The notes: generated by a model not told the origin, from the letters alone. 64,000 nt of DNA from Trichomonas vaginalis G3 (GCF_026262505.1 NC_067206.1:992001-1056000); one strand, 5' to 3'; shown: positions 19,581 through 29,643, counted from the stretch's first letter. Made by a program: numbers and translations.

Positions 19581-20261
19581 TAATGTTTAGGGTAGATGGT
19601 TTTTAGGTGTCACTACGTCACCATGTCACCAGGTTAATTAACTTCTCTTAAAATTACTGACAACATGACATTTAGACAACAGTCCAGGAAATAAACTTCT
19701 TCGTAAATGTTTTGTCATGATTTAATCGTAAATGTTTTGTCATGATTTCATCGTATATGTTTTGTCATGATTTAATCGTAAATGTTTTGTCATGATTTAA
19801 TCGTAAATGTTTTGTCATGATTTCATCGTATATGTTTTGTCATGATTTAATCGTACATGTTTTGTCATAGATTTCTTCATCGTAATGAGCGTATATGTTT
19901 TGTCAAACATGAACGTAAATGTTTTGTCATGATTTAATCGTAATGAGTGTAAATGATTTCATATAATTGCTTACCTCGGAAAACCGAGAGAAGAGATTCC
20001 ATATGAAAATCGCAAGAATTTGGCTCCTGGTTTGAAATATTATTATGTTCATAGACTTCATCGTATATGTTTTGTCAAACATGAGCGTATATGTTTTGTC
20101 ATGATTTCATCGTAAATGTTTTGTCATGATTTAATCGTATATGTTTTGTCATGATGATTTCATCGAAACTAAACGTATATGTTTTGTCATGATTTCATCG
20201 TACATGTTTTGTCATGATTTCATCGTAATGAGTGTAAATGAACCAAAAATAATGTTTACGT
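19581..20261. repeat. TTTTGTCATGATT satellite, left arm
   Basis: No gene. A degenerate single 120-bp-type unit near 19595-19690 (CACTACGTCACCATGTCACC, then ACATGACATTTAGACAAC) is followed by about twenty short units of TTTTGTCATGATTTAATCG type. A captured gene fragment lies at 19962-20058. Mirrored at about 23005-23670. Confidence 0.8.
19962..20058 (+). pseudogene. Captured fragment of a Polinton KilA-N gene
   Basis: About 97 bases matching the KilA-N gene of Polinton A at 9899-9995 (shared words CCTCGGAAAACCGAGAGAAG and AATTTGGCTCCTGGTTTGAA). Polinton C differs in this part, so the source was an A-like element. Mirrored at 23215-23311, so capture preceded or was copied with palindrome formation. 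Confidence 0.8.
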
Positions 20262-20766
20262 TCATGTTTGACAACAACACAGGAGGAAGGCAGTTATGAA
20301 TTATTTTTGAATAACTGAAGGTGTCACTACGTCACCATGTGTCACCAGGTTAATGAACTTCTCTGAAAAAGTGTGACAACATGACATTTTGACAACAACA
20401 CAGGAGGAAGGCAGTTATGAATTATTTTTGAATAACTGAAGGTGTCACTACGTCACCATGTGTCACTCGGTTAATGAACTTCTCTGAAAAAGTGTGACAA
20501 CATGACATTTTGACAACAACACAGGAGGAAGGCAGTTATGAATTATTTTTGAATAACTGAAGGTGCTACCATGTTACCATGTGCTACCAGGTTAATGAAC
20601 TTCTCTGAAAAAGTGTGACAACATGACATTTTGACAACAACACAGGAGGAAGGCAGTTATGAATTATTTTTGAATAACTGAAGGTGTCACTACGTCACCA
20701 TGTGTCACTCGGTTAATGAACTTCTCTGAAAAAGTGTGACAACATGACATTTTGACAACAACACAG
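20262..20766. repeat. 120-bp tandem repeat, four units, left arm
   Basis: Units of about 120 bp: GACAACAACACAGGAGGAAG, GCAGTTATGAATTATTTTTG, AATAACTGAAGG, a key stretch, then TTAATGAACTTCTCTGAAAA. Two key types occur: GTGTCACTACGTCACCATG with GTCACC, and GTGCTACCATGTTACCATG with CTACC. The type switches as a block. The right arm has seven units (22141-23004). Confidence 0.85.
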
Positions 20767-21119
20767 GAAATAAATGTTTACGTATATGTTTTGTCATGAT
20801 TTCATCGTAATGAGCGTAAATGACCCAAAAATAATGTTTAGGTGAAGAGGTGAGATCTCACCTCTTTTCTCACCTCATTGAATTTTCATGATTTCTTCGT
20901 ATATGCTTTGTCATGATTTCTTCGTACATGTTTTGTCATGACTTCTTCATCGTAATGAACGTAAATGATTTGTCAAACATGAACGTACATGTTTTGTCAT
21001 GATTTCTTCATCGTAATGAGCGTAAATGATCCAAAAATAATGTTTATGTTAGAATGTTAGATCTAACACCTTTTCTAACATGTTTTCTAACATGGAGGAT
21101 TTCATTAGATATAAATATT
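20767..21119. repeat. Inner satellite of left arm with TGTTA-type hairpin
   Basis: No gene. An AGGTGA hairpin module at about 20832-20880, several TTTTGTCATGATTTC units, and a hairpin module with a different stem word near 21040-21095 (ATGTTAGAATGTTA-GATC-TAACACC, then CTAACATG). It ends in CATGGAGGATTTCATTAGAT, the inner limit of the palindrome. Confidence 0.8.
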
Positions 21120-21266
21120 ATTTGGTGAAAGTATCCTAAAAATATTTGATGGACTTTAACTAAAATAATGTTTAGGGAAGAATGTTTATATCAGATGAAA
21201 CAGTAAAGTATTATATCTATTAAATCGTCTATGATGTAAATTGTGTATAGAATGAAATGAAGGAAG
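21120..21266. other. Asymmetric spacer at the centre of the palindrome
   Basis: 147 bp without inverted counterpart. It contains GGAAGAATGTTTATATC near 21177, which repeats directly as GGAAGAATATTTATATC at 21262 where the right arm begins. This looks like a footprint of strand switching or fold-back at the centre (inference). No gene. Confidence 0.75.
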
Positions 21267-22139
21267 AATATTTATATCTAATGAAATCCTCCATGTTAGA
21301 AAACATGTTAGAAAAGGTGTTAGATCTAACATTCTAACATAAACATTATTTTTGGATCATTTACGCTCATTACGATGAAGAAATCATGACAAAACATATA
21401 CGTTCATGTTTGACAAAACATATACGTTCATGTTTGACAAAACATATACGATGAAGTCTTGACAAAACATATACGTTCATGTTTGACAAAGCATATACGA
21501 TGAAATCATGACAAAACATATACGTACATGTTTGACAAAACATATACGAAGAAGTCATGACAAAACATATACGATGAAGTTTCGACAAATCATTTACGAT
21601 GAAATCATGACAAAGCATATACGCTCATTACGATGAAGAAATCATTAAAATTCATGAGGTGAGAAAAGAGGTGAGAAAAGAGGTGAGATCTCACCTCTTC
21701 ACCTAAAATATATTTTTGGATCATTTACGCTCATTACGATGAAGAAATCATGACAAAGCATGTACGAAGAAGTCATGACAAAACATATACGATGAAGTTT
21801 CGACAAATCATTTATGATGAAATCATGACAAAGCATATACGATGAAATCATGACAAAACATATACGTTCATGTTTGACAAATCATTTACGTTCATTACGA
21901 TGAAGAAGTCATGACAAAACATGTACGTTCATGTTTGACAAATCATTTACGTTCATTACGATGAAGAAGTCATGACAAAACATGTACGAAGAAATCATGA
22001 CAAAGCATATACGAAGAAATCATGAAAATTCAATGAGGTGAGAAAAGAGGTGAGATCTCACCTCTTCACCTAAACATTATTTTTGGGTCATTTACGCTCA
22101 TTACGATGAAATCATGACAAAACATATACGTAAACATTT
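21267..22139. repeat. Inner satellite of right arm
   Basis: Mirror of 20767-21119 but longer. Holds the TGTTA-type hairpin near 21293-21345, many GACAAAACATATACG and TTCATGTTTGACAAA units, and AGGTGA-type modules near 21655-21715 and 22030-22080. Open frames here are produced by the repeats and are not genes. Confidence 0.8.
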
Positions 22140-22140
22140 A

Positions 22141-23004
22141 TTTCCTGTGTTGTTGTCAAAATGTCATGTTGTCACACTTTTTCAGAGAAGTTCATTAACC
22201 TGGTAGCACATGGTAACATGGTAGCACCTTCAGTTATTCAAAAATAATTCATAACTGCCTTCCTCCTGTGTTGTTGTCAAAATGTCATGTTGTCACACTT
22301 TTTCAGAGAAGTTCATTAACCGAGTGACACATGGTGACGTAGTGACACCTTCAGTTATTCAAAAATAATTCATAACTGCCTTCCTCCTGTGTTGTTGTCA
22401 AAAATGTCATGTTGTCACACTTTTTCAGAGAAGTTCATTAACCTGGTAGCACATGGTAACATGGTAGCACCTTCAGTTATTCAAAAATAATTCATAACTG
22501 CCTTCCTCCTGTGTTGTTGTCAAAATGTCATGTTGTCACACTTTTTCAGAGAAGTTCATTAACCTGGTAGCACATGGTAACATGGTAGCACCTTCAGTTA
22601 TTCAAAATAATTCATAACTGCCTTCCTCCTGTGTTGTTGTCAAAAATGTCATGTTGTCACACTTTTCAGAGAAGTTCATTAACCTGGTAGCACATGGTAA
22701 CATGGTAGCACCTTCAGTTATTCAAAAATAATTCATAACTGCCTTCCTCCTGTGTTGTTGTCAAAATGTCATGTTGTCACACTTTTCAGAGAAGTTCATT
22801 AACCTGTAGCACATGGTAACATGGTAGCACCTTCAGTTATTCAAAAATAATTCATAACTGCCTTCCTCCTGTGTTGTTTGTCAAAATGTCATGTTGTCAC
22901 ACTTTTTCAGAGAAGTTCATTAACCGAGTACACATGGTGACGTAGTGACACCTTCAGTTATTCAAAAATAATTCATAACTGCCTTCCTCCTGTGTTGTTG
23001 TCAA
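22141..23004. repeat. 120-bp tandem repeat, seven units, right arm
   Basis: Same unit as 20262-20766, inverted, with seven copies (CTGCCTTCCTCCTGTGTTG at about 120-bp spacing). Most units carry the GGTAGCACATGGTAACATGG key; two carry the GTGACACATGGTGACGTAG key. The difference from four units on the left shows array turnover after palindrome formation. Confidence 0.85.
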
Positions 23005-23671
23005 ACATGAACGTAAACATTATTTTTGGTTCATTTACACTCATTACGATGAAATCAATGACAAAACATGTACGATGAAATCATGACAAAACATATACGT
23101 TTAGTTTCGATGAAATCATCATGACAAAACATATACGATTAATCATGACAAAACATTTACGATGAAATCATGACAAAACATATACGCTCATGTTTGACAA
23201 AACATATACGATGAAGTCTATGAACATAATAATATTTCAAACCAGGAGCCAAATTCTTGCGATTTTCATATGGAATCTCTTCTCTCGTTTTCCGAGGTAA
23301 GCAATTATATGAAATCATTTACACTCATTACGATTAAATCATGACAAAACATTTACGTTCATGTTTGACAAAACATATACGCTCATTACGATGAAGAAAT
23401 CTATGACAAAACATGTACGATTAAATCATGACAAAAACATATACGATGAAATCATGACAAAACATTTACGATTAAATCATGACAAAACATATACGATGAA
23501 ATCATGACAAAACATTTACGATTAAATCATGACAAAACATTTACGAAGAAGTTTATTTCCTGGACTGTTGTCTAAATGTCATGTTGTCAGTAATTTTAAG
23601 AGAAGTTAATTAACCTGGTGACATGGTGACGTAGTGACACCTAAAAACCATCTACCCTAAACATTATTTTT
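23005..23671. repeat. Satellite of right arm with captured KilA-N fragment
   Basis: Mirror of 19581-20261: about twenty short GACAAAACATATACGATG-type units, the KilA-N fragment at 23215-23311, and one diverged long unit near 23555-23660. No gene. Confidence 0.8.
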
Positions 23672-23811
23672 GCTGAATTCAACAACAAAATGAACGAGGT
23701 CAGGATGTATGCAAATACCTTTGAATTCATTCATAAATGCCTTAGTAAGCTCATAAAATGCTTGTTTTTGCATCACATTTTGACGAAGTGAAGATCTTCA
23801 CTTCGTCAAAA
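23672..23811 (-). repeat. Mirrored gene fragment and GATC palindrome
   Basis: Inverted copy of the fragment of the 98-aa gene (23672-23777) and the perfect palindrome (23778-23811) that overlaps the stop of the right-arm miniprotein gene. Confidence 0.8.
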
Positions 23812-24102
23812 ATGTTTTGCATTCTCTACTGTATCTTCGAGTTCTTCTTCATCTAACTTCTCATGAACTTTCTTATCTATGGAGTCCATAATATCTTTGA
23901 CATAAAATGCATACTTTACAGAGCACCATTCAGCAACAAAATGAACGAGGTCAGGATGTATGCAAATACCTTTGAATTCATTCATAAATGCCTTAGTAAG
24001 CTCATAAAATGTTTGTTTTGAGGTCGAGCCACTTTTGGCTTGACCGTATTCTTTCAACCAAAACTCAAGAATTTTCCTGTGTGAATTTTGTATAAAAAGC
24101 AA
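23806..24102 (-). CDS. KilA-N-like 98-aa miniprotein, right arm
   Basis: Identical protein to 19145-19441, with HPDLVHFVAEWCSVKYAF as the recognisable KilA-N half-domain. Keeping the same protein intact in both arms, amid arrays that change in length, suggests selection or recent copying. Flanked upstream by an inverted CAACCGTCTGAATTC...GGCGGTTG pair near 24104-24125, a small hairpin just before the start. Confidence 0.6.
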   Translation of the reverse strand: MLFIQNSHRKILEFWLKEYGQAKSGSTSKQTFYELTKAFMNEFKGICIHPDLVHFVAEWCSVKYAFYVKDIMDSIDKKVHEKLDEEELEDTVENAKHF

Positions 24103-24130
24103 CCGTCTGAATTCAGGCGGTTGTTATATT

Positions 24131-24655
24131 CTTCACAAAACATTTACGATTAAATCATGACAAAACATATACGATTAAATCATGACAAAACATATACGAA
24201 GAAATCTATGACAAAACATATACGATGAAATCATGACAAAACATTTACGCTCATTACGATGAAATCATGACAAAACATGTACGATGAAGAAGTCATGAAA
24301 ATTCATGAGGTGAGAAAAGAGGTGAGAAAAGAGGTGAGAAAAGAGGTGAGATCTCACCTCTTCACCTAAAATATATTTTTGGATCATTTACGCTCATTAC
24401 GATGAAGAAATCTATGACAAAACATTTACGATGAAGAAATCATGAAAATTCAATGAGGTGAGAAAAGAGGTGAGAAAAGAGGTGAGATCTCACCTCTTCA
24501 CCTAAAATATATTTTTGAATCATTTACGCTCATTACGATGAAGAAATCTATGACAAAACATGTACGATGAAATCATGACAAAACATGTACGATGAAATCA
24601 TGACAAAACATTTACGATTAAATCATGACAAATCATTTATGTTATACAGTAATGT
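24131..24655. repeat. Hairpin satellite array, right arm
   Basis: Mirror of 17860-19112 but less than half as long. Two AGGTGA-type hairpin blocks (near 24305-24370 and 24445-24510) between GACAAAACATTTACGATT-type units. No gene. Confidence 0.85.
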
Positions 24656-24711
24656 TAGTCATGAATGTTTGTCCTACGTGTTGGCGTTAGTGTTGAAAAA
24701 TAATGTTTGTC

Positions 24712-25416
24712 CTACATGAAGCCGTACAAGCGTTTGAATTTGTTTATGCATAAGATTACTCTCTTGTTTTCTGTATCTATCATACAAACATAAGCAGCAC
24801 CTGTTTTTGTAAAGTTTATATGAAGTTTTCGATAGTTAAGACCTGTATAATAATAGAATGCGTCCTCATTCTCAACATAGTAGTAGAACTCAAACGAATG
24901 CTTACCATAAGCTGTTATTTCAACAGCTTCGTCAGATATTTCATCAACGAACTCATAAACTATATCGCCATACTTGCTTTTATTTCTATTGTTTTCAGAT
25001 CTAGAACACCAACGAAGGTTTGAGATTCTGTTGTCCGTTCTATCATGATTTATATGGTCTATTTCTTTCAAATTGTTTGGATTTTCAATCCACTGTTCTG
25101 CAATAATTCTATGCTTTAAGTACATTTTGTTGTTTAAACTAAGCTCAATATAACCATGATTATTTAAGCATTCACTCTTAATATGTTTGTTTTTCTTTCG
25201 ACGAATAGTAAAAGGATATGTCGTACAAATCTCATAATCTTCATGATTTCTCAATGTTTCCCATTGAGTTTGTTCCCCACTAACGTTCTCATTGACGTCC
25301 TCAATATCTTCTTCCTCACTGAACTCGTCAATATTTTCACTAGCTCCTTCTGTAATGTTTTCATCGGCATTGTCATTGACTTCTTCGGTAATGTTAGATG
25401 TTGTTGTTTCGCTCAT
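24712..25416 (-). CDS. NUMOD4-HNH endonuclease-like protein, right arm
   Basis: Whole frame of 234 residues. Order: acidic N-terminus (1-50) with Asn-Glu/Ser-Glu repeats; NUMOD4-like module (about 51-75, WETLRNHEDYEI); HNH_3-type core (about 100-142: KHRIIAEQWIENP, IDHINHDRTDNRISNLRWC, then SENNRNKS); C-terminal domain of unknown type rich in aromatic residues (SFEFYYYVENEDAFYYYTG). NUMOD4-HNH proteins are usually homing endonucleases that nick or cut DNA. Divergent from the helicase by 87 bp. In B it might help spread or palindrome maintenance (inference). Confidence 0.8.
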   Translation of the reverse strand: MSETTTSNITEEVNDNADENITEGASENIDEFSEEEDIEDVNENVSGEQTQWETLRNHEDYEICTTYPFTIRRKKNKHIKSECLNNHGYIELSLNNKMYLKHRIIAEQWIENPNNLKEIDHINHDRTDNRISNLRWCSRSENNRNKSKYGDIVYEFVDEISDEAVEITAYGKHSFEFYYYVENEDAFYYYTGLNYRKLHINFTKTGAAYVCMIDTENKRVILCINKFKRLYGFM

Positions 25417-25503
25417 GTTCTTTCACTAATGTTAAAAGTTATGTTGTACGAATTTTGAACAGAATTTAGAGCAGTTATGAAACAATGAAGTACTTTTACG
25501 CTA
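25417..25503. promoter_or_regulatory. Divergent gap between HNH and helicase genes, right arm
   Basis: Mirror of 17012-17098, with the same length of 87 bases between the two starts. It presumably drives both genes. Confidence 0.45.
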
Positions 25504-28043
25504 TTGAAAGGAACTATGAGAGTGAAGTACATGACAGCAATGACAAAAGGAACTAATATCAAACCTAATGAAATCGCTCACGAGGACATAGAGTTTAACA
25601 AGTACTTTGTGGAGTATCTTATAAGTGAAGAGTATGTAAGACCTTACTTCATGTTTGACAGCATGAATGAGGATGTTATTTCATGGTTAAAGAATATAAG
25701 CAATGTTTTCGGTAAGTACGTCATAGATGACAAAGGTCTTGTTGTATTTTATGAGACAGCAATACGAACACAGGAACTAATGGATATTATGCATCAACAG
25801 CAAAGAAAGGATTTAGTACTATTGGCATGAATGAACATTGCAGGAATGACATATACAACCTATGCTCACGAAAGCCTTACACAAAAGCAATACAAATGAT
25901 AGAACATAAGTGTCTAAGGTCAGCAAATGAAATCATTACTGTCAGTGGTTATGAAAGAACTGTTAGCAAAGATGAGTGGAAACAGCTATTCATATTAAGG
26001 AAGGACGTTGCTGAACTAGTTAAACCTGTTGCACAAACATTGTTTCAGATAAGACCAGCAATGACTAAGAACCCTTTGACCTTAGTCAATGAGACCATAG
26101 AGGTTGAAGATAATGACATGAAAGAACTAGGAATGAATGAGAGAAGTTGTGAAGGATGTTTGAGTCAAAACACATGGTTCTTCAGAGCTGTTAAGAAACT
26201 TAGTAAAGAACGACAGAAATATTTTATAGAGAAGTATTGCAAAGGATGTGTAAATGAATTGCTTGAAATAGAACTTAGAGACACTTTCACACTAAAGGAC
26301 TTGAGAAGAAATAAGTACATGAGTGAGGACGGTATTGACATAGCTAGTGTTATAAATGACTTAAGAAGATGTGTTGTTGTTATTGACGGAGCACGTATGA
26401 CATATCTAGTGAAAGATTATGATGGAATACGAGACACAACAACACTTGTGTCAGTAGATAGCAAGGAATTCAATAAGCTCATGAAGAGTATTTATGTAGG
26501 ACGTATTGAGGAGAAGGATGTGAACGCACTGATGATTTATGAAGCGGGTCAGAACAAGAACTATCTTATGAAGTCAGGCATGAGATTCTTTGACGAAAGA
26601 GATGACATTTACAGCTATTTCAGAGGATATGAGTATGAGGTACTGAATGAAGTAGATGAGAACGTTATTGAAGGATATTTGAAACATGTTCACGATGTCA
26701 TATGTAATGAGGATGAAGAGCTTTATGAGTATGTTTTGAACTGGTTCGCCTACATCGTTCAAAATCCTTGTGGAAAGACTGGAACAGTACTTTTGTTAAT
26801 AGGAAAGCAAGGAACTGGTAAGAATGTACTTAGTAATGTTCTATGCGAGCTCATTAGCAAGTACGCCAACAATAATATAACGGCAATAGAGAATGTGGTT
26901 GGTAGATTCAATGCTGCTATTGAGAACATGAAGCTCATCGTATGCAATGAACTAAGCTCATGCGATACGTCTAAGGTCATGAACCACGACGCACTAAAGT
27001 CAATAGTAACAGAGACTCAGTTGGACTTAAATCAGAAGTGTCAGCCAGTAAGAAAGATAGAGAATGTTTGTAATATCATCATGATATCTAACAACTTCAA
27101 CTCAGTAAAGATTGATAAAGACGACAGAAGATTTGTTGTCATTGACGTAAGCAGCAGATACAAAGGAAATTACGAATATTTCTCAAATCTCATTGAAAGC
27201 TTTAATGAAGAGTTTTATTCAAACTTACTGACGTACTTCATGAAGAAAGATTTAAGTGAATTTGATGTAAGGAAGATACCATTCACCAGGGCTAAACAAG
27301 AACTCATCGAAATGAACAAAACACCTTACCAAATGTTTTACGAGGAGTTCTATGAAAAGTTTGTATCCGGATGGAATTGTACAGAGTGCTACAGAAGATA
27401 TAAAGAATTTGCGAAGGAGAATGAATTCTTTGCATGTAGTTCAAATGTATTTGGCGGCAAGATGAGAGAATTTGTGAAGAGAAGTAGAAAGCGAGACGGT
27501 TCTGCAAGAAGTTATATTTACGAAGCAAGTATGATATTAGAAGGTCGTGGAAAGAAAGAAACAGTGAATTATGAGGAAGTGCTTGAAAAATTCATGGAGT
27601 ACATGGGAAGCAATATAACATACAACAAAGACATATATAGTGAGTTTAAGTACTACTGTGAACAGCATGAGATTGAAGTAATGAGTAAAGGAGACTTTGA
27701 AACGCTTATGAAAGACAGTGAGGAGGTCATACATGAGAACAGTGTTGAAATAGTTCATGAGAACAGTGAGGAGGTCATACATGAGAACAGTGTTGAAATA
27801 GTTCACGATGTCGTTCGTGAAGAAGCCATTGCAACAAAGAATGAGATAAAGGATTTCATAGAACTTAACAAGGAGGAGTTTAAAGAAGGCTATGAAGTGA
27901 AAAGATGTGAAGAAGATTTCTTGGCGTATTTGAAGAAAAAGAGACTAAAGTCAATGGCTCAAAATAAGTTTCAATCGATGTTTGAAAAGAAACGTTTGAG
28001 CTATGGTGGTGTAAGAAGCACACATTACTTTGTTAAGAAGTGA
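25504..28043 (+). pseudogene. D5-like SF3 helicase (primase-helicase type), right arm
   Basis: Right-arm copy of 14472-17011. Walker A LLLIGKQGTGKN near 26800, Walker B-like KLIVCNELSS near 26930, motif C IIMISNNFNSVKI near 27080, DDRRFVVIDVSS near 27125. The large C-terminal portion, including the whole helicase core, is open. Tandem HENSVEIVHENSEEV-type repeats lie near 27730-27800. About one break. Confidence 0.85.
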
Positions 28044-28059
28044 GGACATTTATTTTTGT

Positions 28060-28222
28060 CGTTAGTGTTGGAGTTTGTGTTTGTTGTTAGTGTTTGTCAT
28101 TTGTGCTGAAGTTAGTACTTGATGTTAGTGTTGGAGTTTGTGTTTGTTGTTAGTGTTTGTCATTTGTGCTGAAGTTAGTACTTGATGTTAGTGTTGGAGT
28201 TTGTGTTTGTTGTTAGTGAGAG
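28060..28222. repeat. 63-bp tandem repeat, right arm
   Basis: Inverted copy of 14301-14465: GTTGGAGTTTGTGTTTGTTG and GTTAGTACTTGATGTTAG words in two and a half units after the helicase stop. Confidence 0.8.
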
Positions 28223-28224
28223 AA

Positions 28225-28745
28225 TAAATTAAATCATGAACTTTGCCATGGTCTCTGTCCCTAGTAGTTTTCATTAAGTTCTGGAAATAATGAAAGTCAT
28301 AAACTTTGCCATGGTCTCTGTCCCTAGTAGTTTTCATTATCTCACAGAGTTAATGAAAGTCATACTTTCTATCAGATGAAGCATGCAGCTGAACATAATG
28401 AAAGTTAGTGAGTTTGCCACGAGTTATGAATAAAATATTGGCATATTAGATGAGATAGCTGATGAAACAGATGAAGATAAATTAAATCTTGGACTTTGCC
28501 ACACTCTGTCCCTAGTTCCTCAAAATCCTTGACAACGTTGCTTAGAAATTTTGGTTCAAAACCTCATCTGATTTTAATCTGTTATGCTACCTGTTAAGTT
28601 TCGCGAGATTATAAATGTCATGGAGTTATATAAAAAGGAGGGACAGCTAGGGACACTGGAAGTACTTGTAAGGCTATCTGTTAAGATTGCATGAAATACT
28701 AAAAAGTCATGAAATCCATTATCGCTGTGCTATCTTCACCTTAGA
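28225..28745. other. Iteron-like region, candidate origin, right arm
   Basis: Mirror of 13765-14290: three ~40-bp units with CTTTGCCATGGTCTCTGTCC and CTAGTAGTTTTCATTA words (the third diverged, CTTTGCCACACTCTGTCCC), plus GGGACAGCTAGGGACAC near 28642. No gene. Confidence 0.5.
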
Positions 28746-28750
28746 GTAAA

Positions 28751-28987
28751 ATGACAAATAAAGTCACTGAAGCAATGAAACAAAAGTTTTTGGTAGAATA
28801 CATTAAATCAGGAACTATTCCAGAAGGTTTTTACATTCATACTATGAAGGATGGTAGAGTTCAGTTTAGAAAGATAAAGCAACCATTAGATAGAGAAGGA
28901 ATTTTGAGAAAGATTAAACTTCATGAGGACAACATTGCTAAACTTAAGAAGAAGTTAGAAGAGTTGGAGAAAGGAAGAGAGTTATAA
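28751..28987 (+). CDS. Shared small coiled-coil protein, B right arm
   Basis: Whole 78-residue frame, nearly identical to 13528-13764 with only a few residue differences (for example Ala-Lys-Leu for Ala-Glu-Leu in the coiled coil). Starts at ATGACAAATAAAGTCACTGA. Lies 430 bp from the right end of B. Confidence 0.7.
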   Translation: MTNKVTEAMKQKFLVEYIKSGTIPEGFYIHTMKDGRVQFRKIKQPLDREGILRKIKLHEDNIAKLKKKLEELEKGREL

Positions 28988-29420
28988 AGCAATGAATTCA
29001 ACAGGGTGAAAAAAGAGGTGAGATCTCACCACTTCACCTAAATTTATTTTTGTGCTATGTTTTCATACGTGTGAGGGTGGTGATATCATTTATTTTTAAG
29101 TTTATTTTTTATTTTACTGAAAATTTTTATTTGGATGTACGTTAAGAAGTTAGAGAAAGTTTATGGCTTCAAGTATGACTACAATAGGGTTAACACTGAT
29201 GATGAAGATATTGAGGAAAATTTATGAGAACATTAGTGAAGTTGTTAGTGAGAACGATAGTGAGGTGAAATTGTTGGCGGCTTTGTAAATATTTAAGGTT
29301 AAGTTAGTTTTTGCGTTCATGTTGTAAAATATACGTTAACGGTTTTGTAAAGTGTCAAATTCACAAGTATTGGGTAAGGTGGAACGCAGTGCCACCATAC
29401 CCAAGACTTGTATACTAACT
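28988..29420. repeat. Right terminal region of element B
   Basis: Hairpin module near 29005-29055, the 30-codon ORF (29135-29227), words shared with Polinton terminal repeats (AAATATTTAAGGTTAAGTTA; TACGTTAACGGTTTTGTAAA), and the subterminal hairpin 29363-29411. It ends GTATACTAACT at 29420, followed by the duplication tgcgt. Confidence 0.85.
29135..29227 (+). CDS. 30-codon ORF near the end of B, right arm
   Basis: Same short frame as 13288-13380. Preserved in both arms with an ATG directly after a T-rich block; function unknown. Confidence 0.4.
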   Translation: MYVKKLEKVYGFKYDYNRVNTDDEDIEENL

Positions 29421-29609
29421 TGCGTCAGGAGTGTTGGAGTAAATTGGTAAAAAGTAGTCGTAAGGGTTTATTTTTGTTTGATGTACAACATTTTTGTCAA
29501 AGAACCTTTTCACTTCAGCTCTGTTAGTAAATCCCCAACTCTTTGCAGCTTCATTGAACTTCTTAAATGACCTCCATGAATGTTGTTCGAATACTTCTTT
29601 CAAGCTCAT
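29421..29609 (-). pseudogene. Polinton A integrase, N-terminal part
   Basis: Begins MSLKEVFEQHSWRSFKKFNE and runs to the insertion point of element B next to SNTPDA. The rest of the gene is at 12197-13094. The uninterrupted arrangement, which shows the empty site, is seen in Polinton C around 62375-62385. Confidence 0.85.
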
Positions 29610-29643
29610 TTATGTAAAGTTAAAGATTTTATTCAAGACGGTA

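Larger units (their letters stand above)
13095..21119 (+). repeat. Element B, left palindrome arm
   Basis: Mirrored by 21267-29420. Gene order from the end inward: small ORF, shared 77-78-aa gene, iterons, 63-bp repeats, helicase, HNH gene, satellite, KilA-N-like miniprotein, satellites. It differs from the right arm mainly in repeat copy number (120-bp unit: 4 here, 7 there; the 17.9-19.1 kb array is longer here). Confidence 0.9.
13095..29420. mobile_element. Element B: giant-palindrome Polinton-related satellite
   Basis: 16,326 bp, beginning AGTTAGTATAC and ending GTATACTAACT, between 5-bp duplications tgcgt (13090-13094 and 29421-29425). Ends and subterminal hairpin match Polintons A and C. 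Inside it is a near-perfect inverted repeat: arms 13095-21119 and 21267-29420 around 147 bp. No polymerase, integrase, ATPase or capsid gene is recognised. Each arm carries an SF3 helicase, a NUMOD4-HNH protein, a KilA-N-like miniprotein, a small gene shared with Polintons and a 30-codon ORF. It is probably mobilised by a Polinton integrase (inference). Arms are almost identical, so the palindrome is young or kept even by conversion. About two breaks in its larger genes. Confidence 0.88.
21267..29420 (-). repeat. Element B, right palindrome arm
   Basis: Inverted copy of 13095-21119 with the same genes in mirror order. Its genes read almost identically to those on the left. It differs in array lengths and a handful of small changes. 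Confidence 0.9.

Noticed and set aside
21370-21618. Cys-rich 82-codon open frame
   Set aside because: It is a translation of the satellite units (repeated HRICFV-type words) with no counterpart conserved in the other arm.
13095-29420. Two independent inverted insertions instead of one palindromic element
   Set aside because: Only one pair of outer ends and one target duplication exist; no Polinton-type ends lie near 21.1-21.3 kb.
13095-29420. Assembly artefact as the explanation of the palindrome
   Set aside because: Not fully excluded, but the arms differ in array lengths (4 versus 7 units; 1.25 versus 0.5 kb) and in small changes, and the spacer is unique, which argues against simple duplication of one contig end.
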